Of a DNA stretch of 64,000 bases, positions 1-8,379 are shown one piece after another. The position numbers and the translations under genes were made by a program. The DNA comes from Bradyrhizobium sp. C9 (GTDB lineage Bacteria; Pseudomonadota; Alphaproteobacteria; Rhizobiales; Xanthobacteraceae). The stretch covers positions 868,001 through 932,000 of the forward strand of contig NZ_NWTG01000001.1 of assembly GCF_002532045.1 (NCBI RefSeq), given 5' to 3'. The notes under the pieces were generated by a model that had not been told where the DNA came from, did not search any database, and saw only the letters and a list, made by a program, of their open reading frames with translations. Every line of letters starts with the position of its first letter. Positions within the stretch are counted from its first letter, which is position 1.

Positions 1-2170
1 TCGAGGGCTCGTTGAGCGTGGTCTTGTTGGTCGTCTTGGCGGCGTCGTCGAGCAGCTTCTCGACCCGCACCAGGATATCCGCGCCGCGCTTGGTCAGAAC
101 CGGCGGCGGACCCGGCTTGGTCTCCAGCACGCGCGGTGCCGCGTTGGCCTGGGCATTGGCTTGCGCCGGCTGCGGCGGCAGCTTCTGGCCCATGCCGACG
201 CCGACGAGTTCTTTGACTTCCACTCCCTGGTGCGCGGTCACCATGATGTCGTGCCAGGTCTGCGCCGGCAGCGAGCCACCGGTCATGCGGTTGGTCGGCG
301 AATAGTCGTCATTGCCGTACCAGACCGCGCAGGTGAAGTTGCCGGTGTAGCCGACGAACCAGGCGTCGCGATAGGCGTTGGTGGTGCCGGTCTTGCCCGC
401 GGTCGGAATGCCGTCGAGCGCGGCGCGGCGCGCGGTGCCTTCGCTGACCACGTGGCTCATCATGCCGGCCATGTCGGCGGCGATGTTCGGCGGAATGGCT
501 TGCCGCGGCTTCGGGCCGTCGCGGTCCCAGCGCCAAACCAGGTCGCCGGCGCCGGTGCGCACCTCGAGCACCGAATGCGGCGTCACCGCCTTGCCGCGGT
601 TCGGGAAGGTCGCATACGCCACTGCGTGCTCGATCACCGTGACCTCGTCGGAGCCGATCGGCAGAGACGGCGTGTCGGGTAGCGGCGCCTTGAGGCCGAA
701 GCGGCGCGCGACCTCGACGATCTTGGCGCGGCCGGCCTTCGGGCCTTCCTTGCCGCCCAGCATGATCGAGAGCTTGACCGGCACCACGTTGATCGAACGG
801 GTGATCGCCTGGGTCAGCGTCACCTGACCCGAATAGGAATGGCCATAGTTCTGCGGGCACCAGTTGCCGATGCAGACCGGGCCGTCGACCACCTTCGAGT
901 TCGGCGTGAAGCCGTTCAGCAGCGCCGTGGTGTAGACGTACGGCTTGAACGACGAGCCCGGCTGCCGGTAGGCGTCGGTGGCGCGGTTGAACTGGCTCGC
1001 GCCGTAGTCGCGGCCGCCGACCATGGCGCGGATTCCGCCGTCGAGATCGGACACCACGGTCGCGGCCTGCGTCGCGTGATAATCGCGCCCGAACTGGCGG
1101 AGCTGGTTCTCGATCGCTTCCTCGGCTGCCTTCTGCACGTTCATGTCGATCGCGGTGCGGACCACGAAGACGCGCTCGGTGTAGGATTTCGGGAAGGTGT
1201 CGACCAGCTTGCGCATCTCGTCGAAGGCGTAGTCGAGATAGTAGTTCGGCGAATTCTCGTCGCGCCGGTCGACCGCGACCGCCGGATTGCGGCGGGCGCC
1301 GAACACCTGGCCCTCGGTCATGAAGCCGGCATCCACCAGGTTGTCGAGCACGACGTTGGCGCGGGCACGCGCCGCAGGCAGGTTGATGTGCGGGGCGTAT
1401 TTGGTCGGCGCCTTGAACAGGCCGGCGAGCATCGCGGCTTCCGCGAGGTTCACGTCGCGCACCGACTTGTTGAAATAGAAGTGCGCGGCGCCGTCGACGC
1501 CGAAAGTGCCGCCGCCCATGTAGGCGCGGTCGAGATAGAGCTTCAGGATCTCGTTCTTGGTCAGCCGCGTCTCCAGCCAGATCGCAAGGAAGGCTTCCTT
1601 CACCTTGCGCTCGATGGTGCGCTCGTTGTTCAGGAACAGGTTCTTGGCGAGCTGCTGGGTGATCGACGAGCCGCCCTGGCGGACGCCGCCGGCCTGGGCG
1701 TTGGTGACGAGGGCGCGGGCCAGGCCCGGAACGTCGATGCCGAAATGGTCGTAGAAGCGGCGGTCTTCGGTCGCGAGTGTCGCCTTGATCAGATTGTCCG
1801 GAAAGTCTTCCAGCGGGATCGAGTCATTATGCTTGATGCCGCGGCTGCCGATCGGGTTGCCGTAACGGTCGAGGAAGGTCACTGCGAGGTCGGATTTCTT
1901 CAGCCAATCCTCGTCGGCGGTCTCGCGGAAGGCGGGGATCGCGAGCGTCAGCATCAGGATCATGCCGCCGAGCCCAAGCGTCGCGGCCTCCGACAGCGGC
2001 TCGATGAACACCCAGCGCTTCCAGCGGCCGACGTAGAAGCGGTCCATGAAGGTGGAATAGCGCTCGTAGAGTTCGCGCAGGCCCTTGCCCGACGAGAACA
2101 GCGTCGAGTCGATACGCGCATCGAGGTCCAGGAAGAAATTCCGGACCTTCTGTTTCCAATGCGACGGCAT
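1..2170 (-). CDS. Class A penicillin-binding protein (PBP1A type), 3' end cut by window edge
   Basis: Bifunctional peptidoglycan synthase of the inner membrane; about 723 residues are visible and the C-terminus lies beyond position 1. One hydrophobic segment (about residues 60-80) anchors it. The GT51 glycosyltransferase domain shows EDRRFYDHFG (near residue 134) and GGSSITQQLAKN (near 162). The transpeptidase domain has SxxK in PGSSFKPY (near 405), SxN in SINVV (near 458) and KTGTT (near 591), so both active sites look intact. The start is taken at the ATG ending at 2170. The frame stays open upstream to a GTG at 2230, which would add 20 residues. A low-complexity Ala/Gln/Pro tail follows the catalytic domain. 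It is divergent from the next gene. Only the exact PBP subtype is uncertain. Confidence 0.95.
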   Translation of the reverse strand, partial: MPSHWKQKVRNFFLDLDARIDSTLFSSGKGLRELYERYSTFMDRFYVGRWKRWVFIEPLSEAATLGLGGMILMLTLAIPAFRETADEDWLKKSDLAVTFLDRYGNPIGSRGIKHNDSIPLEDFPDNLIKATLATEDRRFYDHFGIDVPGLARALVTNAQAGGVRQGGSSITQQLAKNLFLNNERTIERKVKEAFLAIWLETRLTKNEILKLYLDRAYMGGGTFGVDGAAHFYFNKSVRDVNLAEAAMLAGLFKAPTKYAPHINLPAARARANVVLDNLVDAGFMTEGQVFGARRNPAVAVDRRDENSPNYYLDYAFDEMRKLVDTFPKSYTERVFVVRTAIDMNVQKAAEEAIENQLRQFGRDYHATQAATVVSDLDGGIRAMVGGRDYGASQFNRATDAYRQPGSSFKPYVYTTALLNGFTPNSKVVDGPVCIGNWCPQNYGHSYSGQVTLTQAITRSINVVPVKLSIMLGGKEGPKAGRAKIVEVARRFGLKAPLPDTPSLPIGSDEVTVIEHAVAYATFPNRGKAVTPHSVLEVRTGAGDLVWRWDRDGPKPRQAIPPNIAADMAGMMSHVVSEGTARRAALDGIPTAGKTGTTNAYRDAWFVGYTGNFTCAVWYGNDDYSPTNRMTGGSLPAQTWHDIMVTAHQGVEVKELVGVGMGQKLPPQPAQANAQANAAPRVLETKPGPPPVLTKRGADILVRVEKLLDDAAKTTNKTTLNEPS

Positions 2171-2457
2171 GATCTGAAGGACCGGACCCTTGATCAGTTC
2201 GACAGCGCTGCGGGCGCCCGAAATGGGCACAGGCCAGCGTCTTGCTTCGATGTTGCGGCAATCCCAAGGCGCTTTTGCGTCGTTGGGGACTCGTTCGTTG
2301 TTCTATCCGAGCGGCCGCCATAAACCAATGGCGCGGCTGGTGAATTTAATGAAAGCCCTAACGCTGCCCACCGGCTTTTTCGACCCCGCAATATCACCCC
2401 CTTGCGGAGGGAGCTCCGGCGTCCCAAGAAGGGCTTCACCGCCATGTCAGGGATATC
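2171..2457. promoter_or_regulatory. Divergent intergenic region between PBP and UPF0260 genes
   Basis: This spacer must hold the promoters of two divergent genes. Nothing in it resembles a protein-coding gene. No clear operator was recognised. Confidence 0.4.
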
Positions 2458-2979
2458 ATGACCGCACCGCCCAAGCGCCCGTCGGACCAGGAAGGATTCT
2501 TCTGGAAAACCAAGACGTTGGAAGAGATGTCCAACGCCGAATGGGAAAGCCTGTGTGACGGCTGCGCACGTTGCTGCCTGGAGAAGCTCGAGGACGAGGA
2601 CACCGGCAAGATCTATTTCACCCATATCTCCTGCAAGCTGCTCGATTCCGGCCTGTGCACCTGCAAGGACTATGCGAACCGCTCCGACCAGGTTCCGGAT
2701 TGCGTCCGCCTGACGCCGGAAAACGTTCGGACGCTGAACTGGCTGCCGCCGAGCTGCGGGTACCGGCTGGTGGCCGAGGGGCGGGACCTTTACTGGTGGC
2801 ATCCCCTGATCTCGGGCGACCCCAACACGGTGCATGAAGCCGGCGTCTCGGTACGCGGGCGGGTGGAAGGCACCGAGCTCGACGTCAACGACGCCGATCT
2901 CGAGGATCACATCGTGCGCTGGCCGGCCCTGCTGCCGAAGCGGGCACAATTGAAGAAGCGGCCCAAGGTCTCCAAGTAA
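2458..2979 (+). CDS. YcgN-type cysteine cluster protein (UPF0260)
   Basis: A 173-residue cytosolic protein of the UPF0260 (YcgN) family, whose members carry a putative zinc or Fe-S binding cysteine cluster of unproven function. The sequence shows nine cysteines in the first 100 residues, including CDGCARCC at 33-40, C59, C67, C69, C82 and C100, in the family's usual spacing. The length matches the family. It begins with ATG at 2458, divergent from the PBP gene, and stands alone, since the next gene starts about 200 bp later with its own leader. Family assignment is firm; the biochemical role is unknown. Confidence 0.9.
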   Translation: MTAPPKRPSDQEGFFWKTKTLEEMSNAEWESLCDGCARCCLEKLEDEDTGKIYFTHISCKLLDSGLCTCKDYANRSDQVPDCVRLTPENVRTLNWLPPSCGYRLVAEGRDLYWWHPLISGDPNTVHEAGVSVRGRVEGTELDVNDADLEDHIVRWPALLPKRAQLKKRPKVSK

Positions 2980-3183
2980 GTTTTCAAGTAGATTTTCAAG
3001 ACGTAACGCTAACGGCGCGCGAGCCGGTGCCGGCTGTTCTGCAATCACGTCATCGCGAGAACAGTGCGGTGGGATGCACCCATGCGCTGGGGTGCCTGCC
3101 TCAGCAGTGAATTGCTGCATAAATTGAAGATCAGAGAATGATTCCATCGCGGCCCGCGCCCGCGCAGCAGCATTACGCCCCAA

Positions 3184-4776
3184 ATGAACAAGTATGAACG
3201 GCAGAGCCGTTTTCCTGCCGACCAAGAGACATTGCCTGACGACATTGCAGCAGAGCTGTCTCACCTCCCGAGTGAGGTGATCGAACTCAGCGACGCGCCG
3301 CCGCTGGCGCCGCCGGCTCCGCTCAATCCGGACGAAGTCCGCACCATCGTGATCAGCCTGATGCTGACGATGTTCCTGGCCGCGCTCGACCAGACCATCG
3401 TCGCGACCGCGCTGCCGACGATCGGGCGCCAGTTTCACGACGTCACCAACCTGTCCTGGGTGATCACGGCCTATCTGCTCGCCTCCACCGCGGTGGCGCC
3501 GGTGTTCGGCACGCTGAGCGACATCTATGGCCGCCGCGTCATGATCATCACCTCGCTCAGCCTGTTCGTGGTCGGCTCGGTGCTGTGCGCGATTGCGCCC
3601 AGCATGACCATGCTGATCATTGCCCGCGGCCTGCAGGGTCTCGGCGGCGGCGGCATCATGCCGGTGGTCCAGACTGTGATCTCCGACGTGGTGACCCCGC
3701 GCGAGCGTGGTCGCTACCAGGCCTATTTCTCCAGCGTCTGGATGGCCGGCGGCATTCTCGGCCCGGTGGTCGGCGGCGTGTTCGCCGAGCACCTGCACTG
3801 GTCGATGATCTTCTGGATCAACCTGCCGCTCGCGGCGGCGGCGCTGGCGCTGCTGCTGCCGAAGATGAGCAAGATCCCGGTGTTCCACCGCAAGCGCAAG
3901 GTCGACTGGCTCGGCGGCGTGCTGCTGATGGCCTCGGCCGTCGTGCTGATGCTGGTGCTGACCTGGGGTGGCACGCGTCTGTCGTGGCTGTCGCCGACCA
4001 TTACCGCGATGGTGGGCGCCTCGATCGCGCTCGCCGGCGCCTTCGTCTGGCACGCGCGCCGCGCCGACGAGCCGTTCCTGCCGTTGTCGCTGCTTGGCGG
4101 TTCGGTGGTGCCGTTCGCGATGGGCGCGGGCGGCTGCGCGCTCGGCGCCATGGTCGGGCTCACCGTGCACCTGCCGCTCTATTACGAGGTGGTCTATCAC
4201 CTCACCGCCAGCGAGGCCGGCCTGGCGCTGATCCCGCTCGCGGCGATCTCGACCTTCGGTGCGGCGATCGCCGGCCGGACCATGGCGAAGGCCAAGCACT
4301 ACAAGCGTGTCGCCATCGTCGGCACTTCGGTCGCCGCGATCTGCGCCGTCGGCATGGCCGTGACGACGCTGCCGCTGTGGGGATTGCTGCTGTTGATGAG
4401 CGTGTTCGCGCTCGGGCTCGGCACCACGTTCCCGATCAGCGTGGTGTCGCTGCAGAACGCGGTGGCGCGTCCGCAGGTCGGCACCGTGACCGGCGCGATG
4501 AACTTCTTCCGCGCCATGATGGCCTCCTTCACGGTCGCCGCCTTCACCACCATCCTGCTTATGACGCTCGGCACCGACATCTCGCTCGCCGGCGAGCATC
4601 ATGCCGCGTCCGCCGGCACCGTCGGCGCGATCCCGATGGCCGACATGATCACCGCGTTCCGCTACGTGTTCGGCGCCGCCGCTGTGCTGCTGACCACGGC
4701 GTCCATCTGCATGATCACGATGGAAGAGCGCCCGCTCGCGGGTCCCGCCGCGCAGCCGGTTGAGATGGCGGAGTAG
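3184..4776 (+). CDS. DHA2-family MFS drug:H+ antiporter (EmrB/QacA type, 14 TM)
   Basis: A 530-residue inner-membrane exporter. After a polar N-terminal tail of about 50 residues come 14 predicted hydrophobic segments. Family motifs are clear: motif D1 around LDQTIVATALPTI (68-80), motif A as GTLSDIYGRR (109-118), and the antiporter motif C as AGGILGPVVGG (188-198). An Arg/Lys-rich central loop (KRKVDW) separates the two halves. No membrane fusion partner or TetR/MarR regulator lies next to it, so it is either a stand-alone pump or uses partners elsewhere. The substrate cannot be read from sequence. An in-frame start further upstream was not favoured because ATG 3184 gives a typical DHA2 N-terminus. 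Confidence 0.93.
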   Translation: MNKYERQSRFPADQETLPDDIAAELSHLPSEVIELSDAPPLAPPAPLNPDEVRTIVISLMLTMFLAALDQTIVATALPTIGRQFHDVTNLSWVITAYLLASTAVAPVFGTLSDIYGRRVMIITSLSLFVVGSVLCAIAPSMTMLIIARGLQGLGGGGIMPVVQTVISDVVTPRERGRYQAYFSSVWMAGGILGPVVGGVFAEHLHWSMIFWINLPLAAAALALLLPKMSKIPVFHRKRKVDWLGGVLLMASAVVLMLVLTWGGTRLSWLSPTITAMVGASIALAGAFVWHARRADEPFLPLSLLGGSVVPFAMGAGGCALGAMVGLTVHLPLYYEVVYHLTASEAGLALIPLAAISTFGAAIAGRTMAKAKHYKRVAIVGTSVAAICAVGMAVTTLPLWGLLLLMSVFALGLGTTFPISVVSLQNAVARPQVGTVTGAMNFFRAMMASFTVAAFTTILLMTLGTDISLAGEHHAASAGTVGAIPMADMITAFRYVFGAAAVLLTTASICMITMEERPLAGPAAQPVEMAE

Positions 4777-5224
4777 GGCAGCGGCCAAGCTCACCGCTGT
4801 CGTCCCGGCGAAGGCCGGGACCCATAACCACCGCATTTGATGATAGATGGGATCGCGGCCCCGGCATCGCGCAACAATTCTCATTTGGGGTAATGGGTCC
4901 TGGCTCCCCGTGCGCAATCGCGCACTAGGCCAGGACGACACCGAATGTGTTGGACCATTTGTGATTCATGCTTCGGCGTTCTCGCGACATGATTTGTCCG
5001 AGTCTTGCGTCTCGTCCGCCCGCCGATGTGGAAGGGGGCGCGGGCCCGCGACTTTATTCCCGCGCTGCCTCATATTTATTCAGCCGCAAAGCGCCCACCC
5101 ACTACTTTAGTTGTCGTCCACGCATGGCGATCTGCGCGCAGTTTCACTTGCTGCGCGTTTTGCCGCAGCTATAGTCCGGCCCCAAGAGCTCGAAGCAGCC
5201 GAACAAAAAGAGGAGAGAAACAGG
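4777..5224. other. Intergenic region with REP-like element and HAAT cassette leader
   Basis: The 448 bp between the MFS gene and the first binding-protein gene hold a palindromic repeat (4798-4940, listed separately) and then about 280 bp that should carry the promoter of the HAAT cassette. An in-frame TTG at 5111 opens a longer reading frame, but the translated stretch does not look like part of a secreted protein. A good ribosome site, AGGAGAG at 5210-5216, precedes GTG 5225 instead. Confidence 0.6.
4798..4940. repeat. REP-like palindromic intergenic element
   Basis: A 143-bp imperfect palindrome with matching ends TGTCGTCC (4798-4805) and GGACGACA (4933-4940). It has an inner inverted pair GGACCCA (from 4818) / TGGGTCC (near 4894-4900). 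Two sub-hairpins stand out: an 8-bp stem at 4802-4821 with loop GAAG, and GTGCGC/GCGCAC with a 4-base loop at 4910-4925. I associate this design with dispersed repeats common in Bradyrhizobium intergenic regions (recollection, not searched). It lies just after the MFS stop codon and may also act as its transcript end. Confidence 0.75.
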
Positions 5225-6481
5225 GTGAAAAGAACATCGCGACTGCCTGTTCATGCGATGCAGCAACTTGCCGGAGCGGCCGTGTTGGGCCTTTTGGCAG
5301 CCAGCCCCAGCGGCGCGCTGGCGGCTGACACCCTCAAGATCGGCGTGATTGCCGAAGCGCAGGCGATCGCCGGCGCGTCGATCCCGCAGGCGGCGCAACT
5401 CGCCGCCGACGAGATCAACGCCAAGGGCGGCATCGACGGCCGCAAGATCGAAATCGTCTCCTACGACAATCACTCGTCCTCGGCGGACTCGGTGCGGGCA
5501 TTCCAGCGCGCGGTCAACGAAGACAAGGTCAACGTCGTCATCTCGAGCTACATCAGCGAAGTGGTGCTGGCGCTCGAGCCCTGGGCGTCGCGCCTGAAGA
5601 CGCCGTTCGTCACGCCCGGTGCGGCCTCCAACGAGATCAGCAAGAGCGTTCACGCTGACTACGAGAAGAACAAGTACACCTTCCACGGCTATCTGACCTC
5701 GGCGGCGCTGGCGCTATCGGTTTGCGACGCGGCCAAGGAGCTGCTGGTCGATCAGAAGCACATGAAGACCGCGGTCATCATGAGCGAGGATGCGGCCTGG
5801 ACCAAGCCGCTCGACGTCGGCTACGAGGAGTGCCTGCCGAAGATCGGGCTCAAGGTCGTCGACCATATCCGCTTCTCGCCCGACACCACCGACTTCACGC
5901 CGATCTTCAACAAGGTCGAAGCCGCCAAGCCCGACGTGATCATCACCGGCATCTCGCATGTCGGCGTGCAGCCGACGGTGCAGTGGAAGAACCAGCAGGT
6001 GCCGATCCCGATGTTCGGCATTTCTTCGCAGGCGACCAACGAGACCTTCGGCAAGGACACCAATGATGCGGCGGAAGGCGTGCTGTATCAGGGCGTGTCG
6101 GGCCCGAACGTCGCGGTGACGCCGAAGTCGGTGCCGTTCGCGGAAGATTTCAAGAAGCGCTTCGGCAACTATCCGTCCTATGCGGGCTACACCGCCTATG
6201 ACGAGGTCTATTACATCGCGGATGCGGTGAAGCGCGCCGGCTCGGTCGAGGCCGACAAGATGGTCGATGCGCTGGAGAAGACCGATTGGGAAGGCACCAT
6301 CGGACGCGTCCAGTTCTACGGCAAGGACGATCCCTTCACCCATTCGATCAAGTACGGCAAGGGCCTGATCACCGGACTGATGCTGCAGTGGCAGGGCGGC
6401 AAGCAGGTCGCGGTGTGGCCGAAGGAGGTCGCCAAGAGCGATCTCAAGTTCCCGAGCTTCATCAAGCTCACCACCAACTGA
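5225..6481 (+). CDS. HAAT-family periplasmic substrate-binding protein (Liv type), copy 1
   Basis: A 418-residue type I periplasmic binding protein (peripla_BP_6 fold) feeding the downstream ABC transporter. A signal peptide covers about the first 37 residues and probably ends at GALA-AD; the mature part opens with the family hallmark LKIGVIAEAQ. The start is GTG 5225, with AGGAGAG about 8 bases upstream, rather than the TTG at 5111. It is closely similar along its whole length to the second binding protein at 9907 (shared LALEPWASRLK, GAASNEI, ISHVGVQPTVQWKN, YTAYDEVY), so the cassette carries a duplicated receptor. The ligand is an amino acid, amide or related small organic acid by family; sequence alone does not decide. 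Confidence 0.92.
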   Translation: MKRTSRLPVHAMQQLAGAAVLGLLAASPSGALAADTLKIGVIAEAQAIAGASIPQAAQLAADEINAKGGIDGRKIEIVSYDNHSSSADSVRAFQRAVNEDKVNVVISSYISEVVLALEPWASRLKTPFVTPGAASNEISKSVHADYEKNKYTFHGYLTSAALALSVCDAAKELLVDQKHMKTAVIMSEDAAWTKPLDVGYEECLPKIGLKVVDHIRFSPDTTDFTPIFNKVEAAKPDVIITGISHVGVQPTVQWKNQQVPIPMFGISSQATNETFGKDTNDAAEGVLYQGVSGPNVAVTPKSVPFAEDFKKRFGNYPSYAGYTAYDEVYYIADAVKRAGSVEADKMVDALEKTDWEGTIGRVQFYGKDDPFTHSIKYGKGLITGLMLQWQGGKQVAVWPKEVAKSDLKFPSFIKLTTN

Positions 6482-6490
6482 CTGATGATC

Positions 6491-6517
6491 ATGCTCCCGG
6501 GCCGGTCCCGGGAGCAT
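6491..6517 (+). promoter_or_regulatory. Intercistronic hairpin between binding-protein and permease genes
   Basis: A perfect 11-bp stem (6491-6501 with 6507-6517) and a 5-base CCGGT loop, 10 bases after the stop codon of the first binding protein. No T-run follows, so it is not a simple intrinsic terminator. In many ABC operons such a structure protects the 3' end of the binding-protein mRNA and lowers expression of the membrane genes; that role is inferred here. Confidence 0.7.
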
Positions 6518-6575
6518 CAATATTCAGTTCCGCGTCCTCCACAACAGGCAGCCTTGCTGCCGCGGCCGATTTGAG

Positions 6576-7451
6576 ATGCTTGCCTTACAAATCCTGATCG
6601 ATGGCTTCGCCATCAGTGCGCTTTATGCGCTCGGCGCCACCGGCTTCACCCTGATTTTCGGTGTCTCCGGCGTTCTCAACCTCTCCCACGGTGCCATCAT
6701 GGTGGCCGCAGCGGTCGCGGCCTGGGCCGCGGCCAGCGTGCTGCACCTCGACATCTACTCCGGCGCGCTGTTCGGTGTCGGCGTCGCGCTGATCATGGCG
6801 TTCGCAACCTATTTCGCGGTCGTGAAGCCGATCCAGAACTCGCGGCGGATCCCCAACGAGGAGAAGGAAATCTTCGTGCTCACCGGCACTTTGCTGTGGG
6901 GCATCATGATCCAGGAGCTGATCGCCTATTTCTTCACCAACAATGCCAAGACGGTGCTGCCGATCGTCGAGGGCGTCGTCGATATCTTCGGCAACCGCAC
7001 GCCGCGCAACAACATCTTCACCGCGCTGGTGTGCTGCCTCGTGATCGGCCTGCTGTGGCTACTGGTGAACCGCACCAGGACCGGCAAGGCCGTGCTGGCG
7101 GCCTCGATGAACCCGCGCGGCGTCACCTTGCTCGGGCTCGAACTCACCCAGATCTACATCGTGGTGTGGGGCATCTACGGCATCCTGGCCGGCATCGCCG
7201 GCGTGCTGCTCGGCATGTTCCTCGGCGTCAGCTCCTACAGCGTCGGGCCGTTGACCGCGAGCGCGTTTTCGATCGTGGTGCTCGGCGGCCTCGGCAGCGT
7301 CTCCGGCTCGCTGATCGCGGCCTTCGTGGTCGGCTATCTCGAGACCATCACCGCCTACATGATCTCGCCGGCCTACCGCACCATTCCGGCGCTGCTGCTT
7401 TTGGTGTTCGTGATGTATATCCGGCCTCAAGGCCTCTTGGGGAGGCGCTGA
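6576..7451 (+). CDS. HAAT ABC transporter permease (LivH-like)
   Basis: A 291-residue inner-membrane permease of the LivH branch with about eight hydrophobic segments. Family features are the start ILIDGFAISALYALGATG, the conserved FGVSGVLNLSHGA near residues 29-41, and the C-terminal EAA-like region around LGGLGSVSGSLIAAF (near 235-250). It follows the hairpin after binding protein 1 and is separated by one base from the next permease gene, so it is part of one operon. Start ATG 6576 fits the family's N-terminus exactly. Function as the first half of the transmembrane channel is well supported; the substrate is not known. Confidence 0.93.
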   Translation: MLALQILIDGFAISALYALGATGFTLIFGVSGVLNLSHGAIMVAAAVAAWAAASVLHLDIYSGALFGVGVALIMAFATYFAVVKPIQNSRRIPNEEKEIFVLTGTLLWGIMIQELIAYFFTNNAKTVLPIVEGVVDIFGNRTPRNNIFTALVCCLVIGLLWLLVNRTRTGKAVLAASMNPRGVTLLGLELTQIYIVVWGIYGILAGIAGVLLGMFLGVSSYSVGPLTASAFSIVVLGGLGSVSGSLIAAFVVGYLETITAYMISPAYRTIPALLLLVFVMYIRPQGLLGRR

Positions 7452-7452
7452 G

Positions 7453-8379
7453 ATGGCCAACTTCTTCACCTCGCGCCTGTTCTTCATCTCGCTGGTTTGC
7501 GTCGTGGTTGCCGCGACGCTGCCGCTCTATGTCTCCGGCTACATCCTCGGGCTGCTCACCGTCGCGTTCTATTTCGGCGTGTTCGCGATGGCCTGGGACC
7601 TCTTGTTCGGCTTCGCCGGCGAGGTCAATTTCGGACCGACCTTCCTGATCGGCACCGGCGCCTACACCGCAGGCATCCTCAACAACCAGTACGGCTGGTC
7701 GGTCTATGTCTGCATCCTGCTCGGCGCGCTGGCCTCGGTGGTCGCGGGCTTCGTGCTGGCGCTGCCGGCGCTGCGGGTGAGGGGACCGTATTTCGGCCTC
7801 ACCACGCTGGTCGCGGTGCTGATGCTGCAGAACTTCGTCGTGGTGTTCGCCGACCTGACCGGCGGCGAGATCGGGCTCACCATCCCTGATGTCATCACCA
7901 TCAATGCCGGCGCCAATTACTGGATCGCGCTCGGCTTCATGACCGTGAGCGCCGCGATCCTGTACGGATTGTCGCAATCGCCGGTTGGACTCGTCCTTCA
8001 GGCGAGCGGGCAGGACCCGGTGCAGGCCGGCGCGCTCGGCTTCAACATCGTCAAGCACAAGCTCGCGGCCTTCATCGTTAGCGCCTTCTTCTCGGGACTG
8101 TCGGGGGCGCTGCTGGTGTTCTACTTCGGCACCGCCTCGGTCGGCACGGTGGTGGACGTCGCGGTCGGCGTGAACGTCATCGTATCCGCCGTGCTCGGCG
8201 GCCGGCGCACGGTGCTGGGTGCAGCGTTAGGCGCGATCTTCCTGATCGTGGCCGGCGAATTCCTGCGTCCGACCGGCGAGCTTGCGACCTTCATCGTCTC
8301 GGCGGTGGCGCTGCTCGTCGTGCTGTTCTTCCCCGGCGGTTTCCTCGGAGCGGCCTTGTCACGCGAGGCGCGCTCCTAA
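7453..8379 (+). CDS. HAAT ABC transporter permease (LivM-like)
   Basis: A 308-residue inner-membrane permease, partner of the LivH-like protein. It has roughly eight to ten hydrophobic segments, the conserved FGFAGEVNFGPTFLIGTGAY near residues 52-71, a central LRVRGPYFGLTTL motif and a C-terminal VLGGRRTVLGAALGA loop that contacts the ATPase. It begins one base after the previous stop codon and its own stop directly abuts the ATG of the fused ATPase gene, showing tight translational coupling. The protein is of normal length for LivM and shows no disruption. Confidence 0.93.
   Translation: MANFFTSRLFFISLVCVVVAATLPLYVSGYILGLLTVAFYFGVFAMAWDLLFGFAGEVNFGPTFLIGTGAYTAGILNNQYGWSVYVCILLGALASVVAGFVLALPALRVRGPYFGLTTLVAVLMLQNFVVVFADLTGGEIGLTIPDVITINAGANYWIALGFMTVSAAILYGLSQSPVGLVLQASGQDPVQAGALGFNIVKHKLAAFIVSAFFSGLSGALLVFYFGTASVGTVVDVAVGVNVIVSAVLGGRRTVLGAALGAIFLIVAGEFLRPTGELATFIVSAVALLVVLFFPGGFLGAALSREARS

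Noticed and set aside
839..2323. Rightward frame of 494 codons opposite the PBP gene
   Set aside because: The leftward frame has all PBP catalytic motifs. The rightward translation is low-complexity and matches nothing.
2194..4941. Leftward open frame of 915 codons opposite the UPF0260 and MFS genes
   Set aside because: Composition is dominated by Arg, His, Gly and Ala with no domains. It is the shadow of high-GC codon usage of real genes on the other strand.
5111..5224. Longer form of binding protein 1 starting at TTG 5111
   Set aside because: It would place about 38 non-conserved residues before the signal peptide. GTG 5225 has a good ribosome site and normal signal peptide length.
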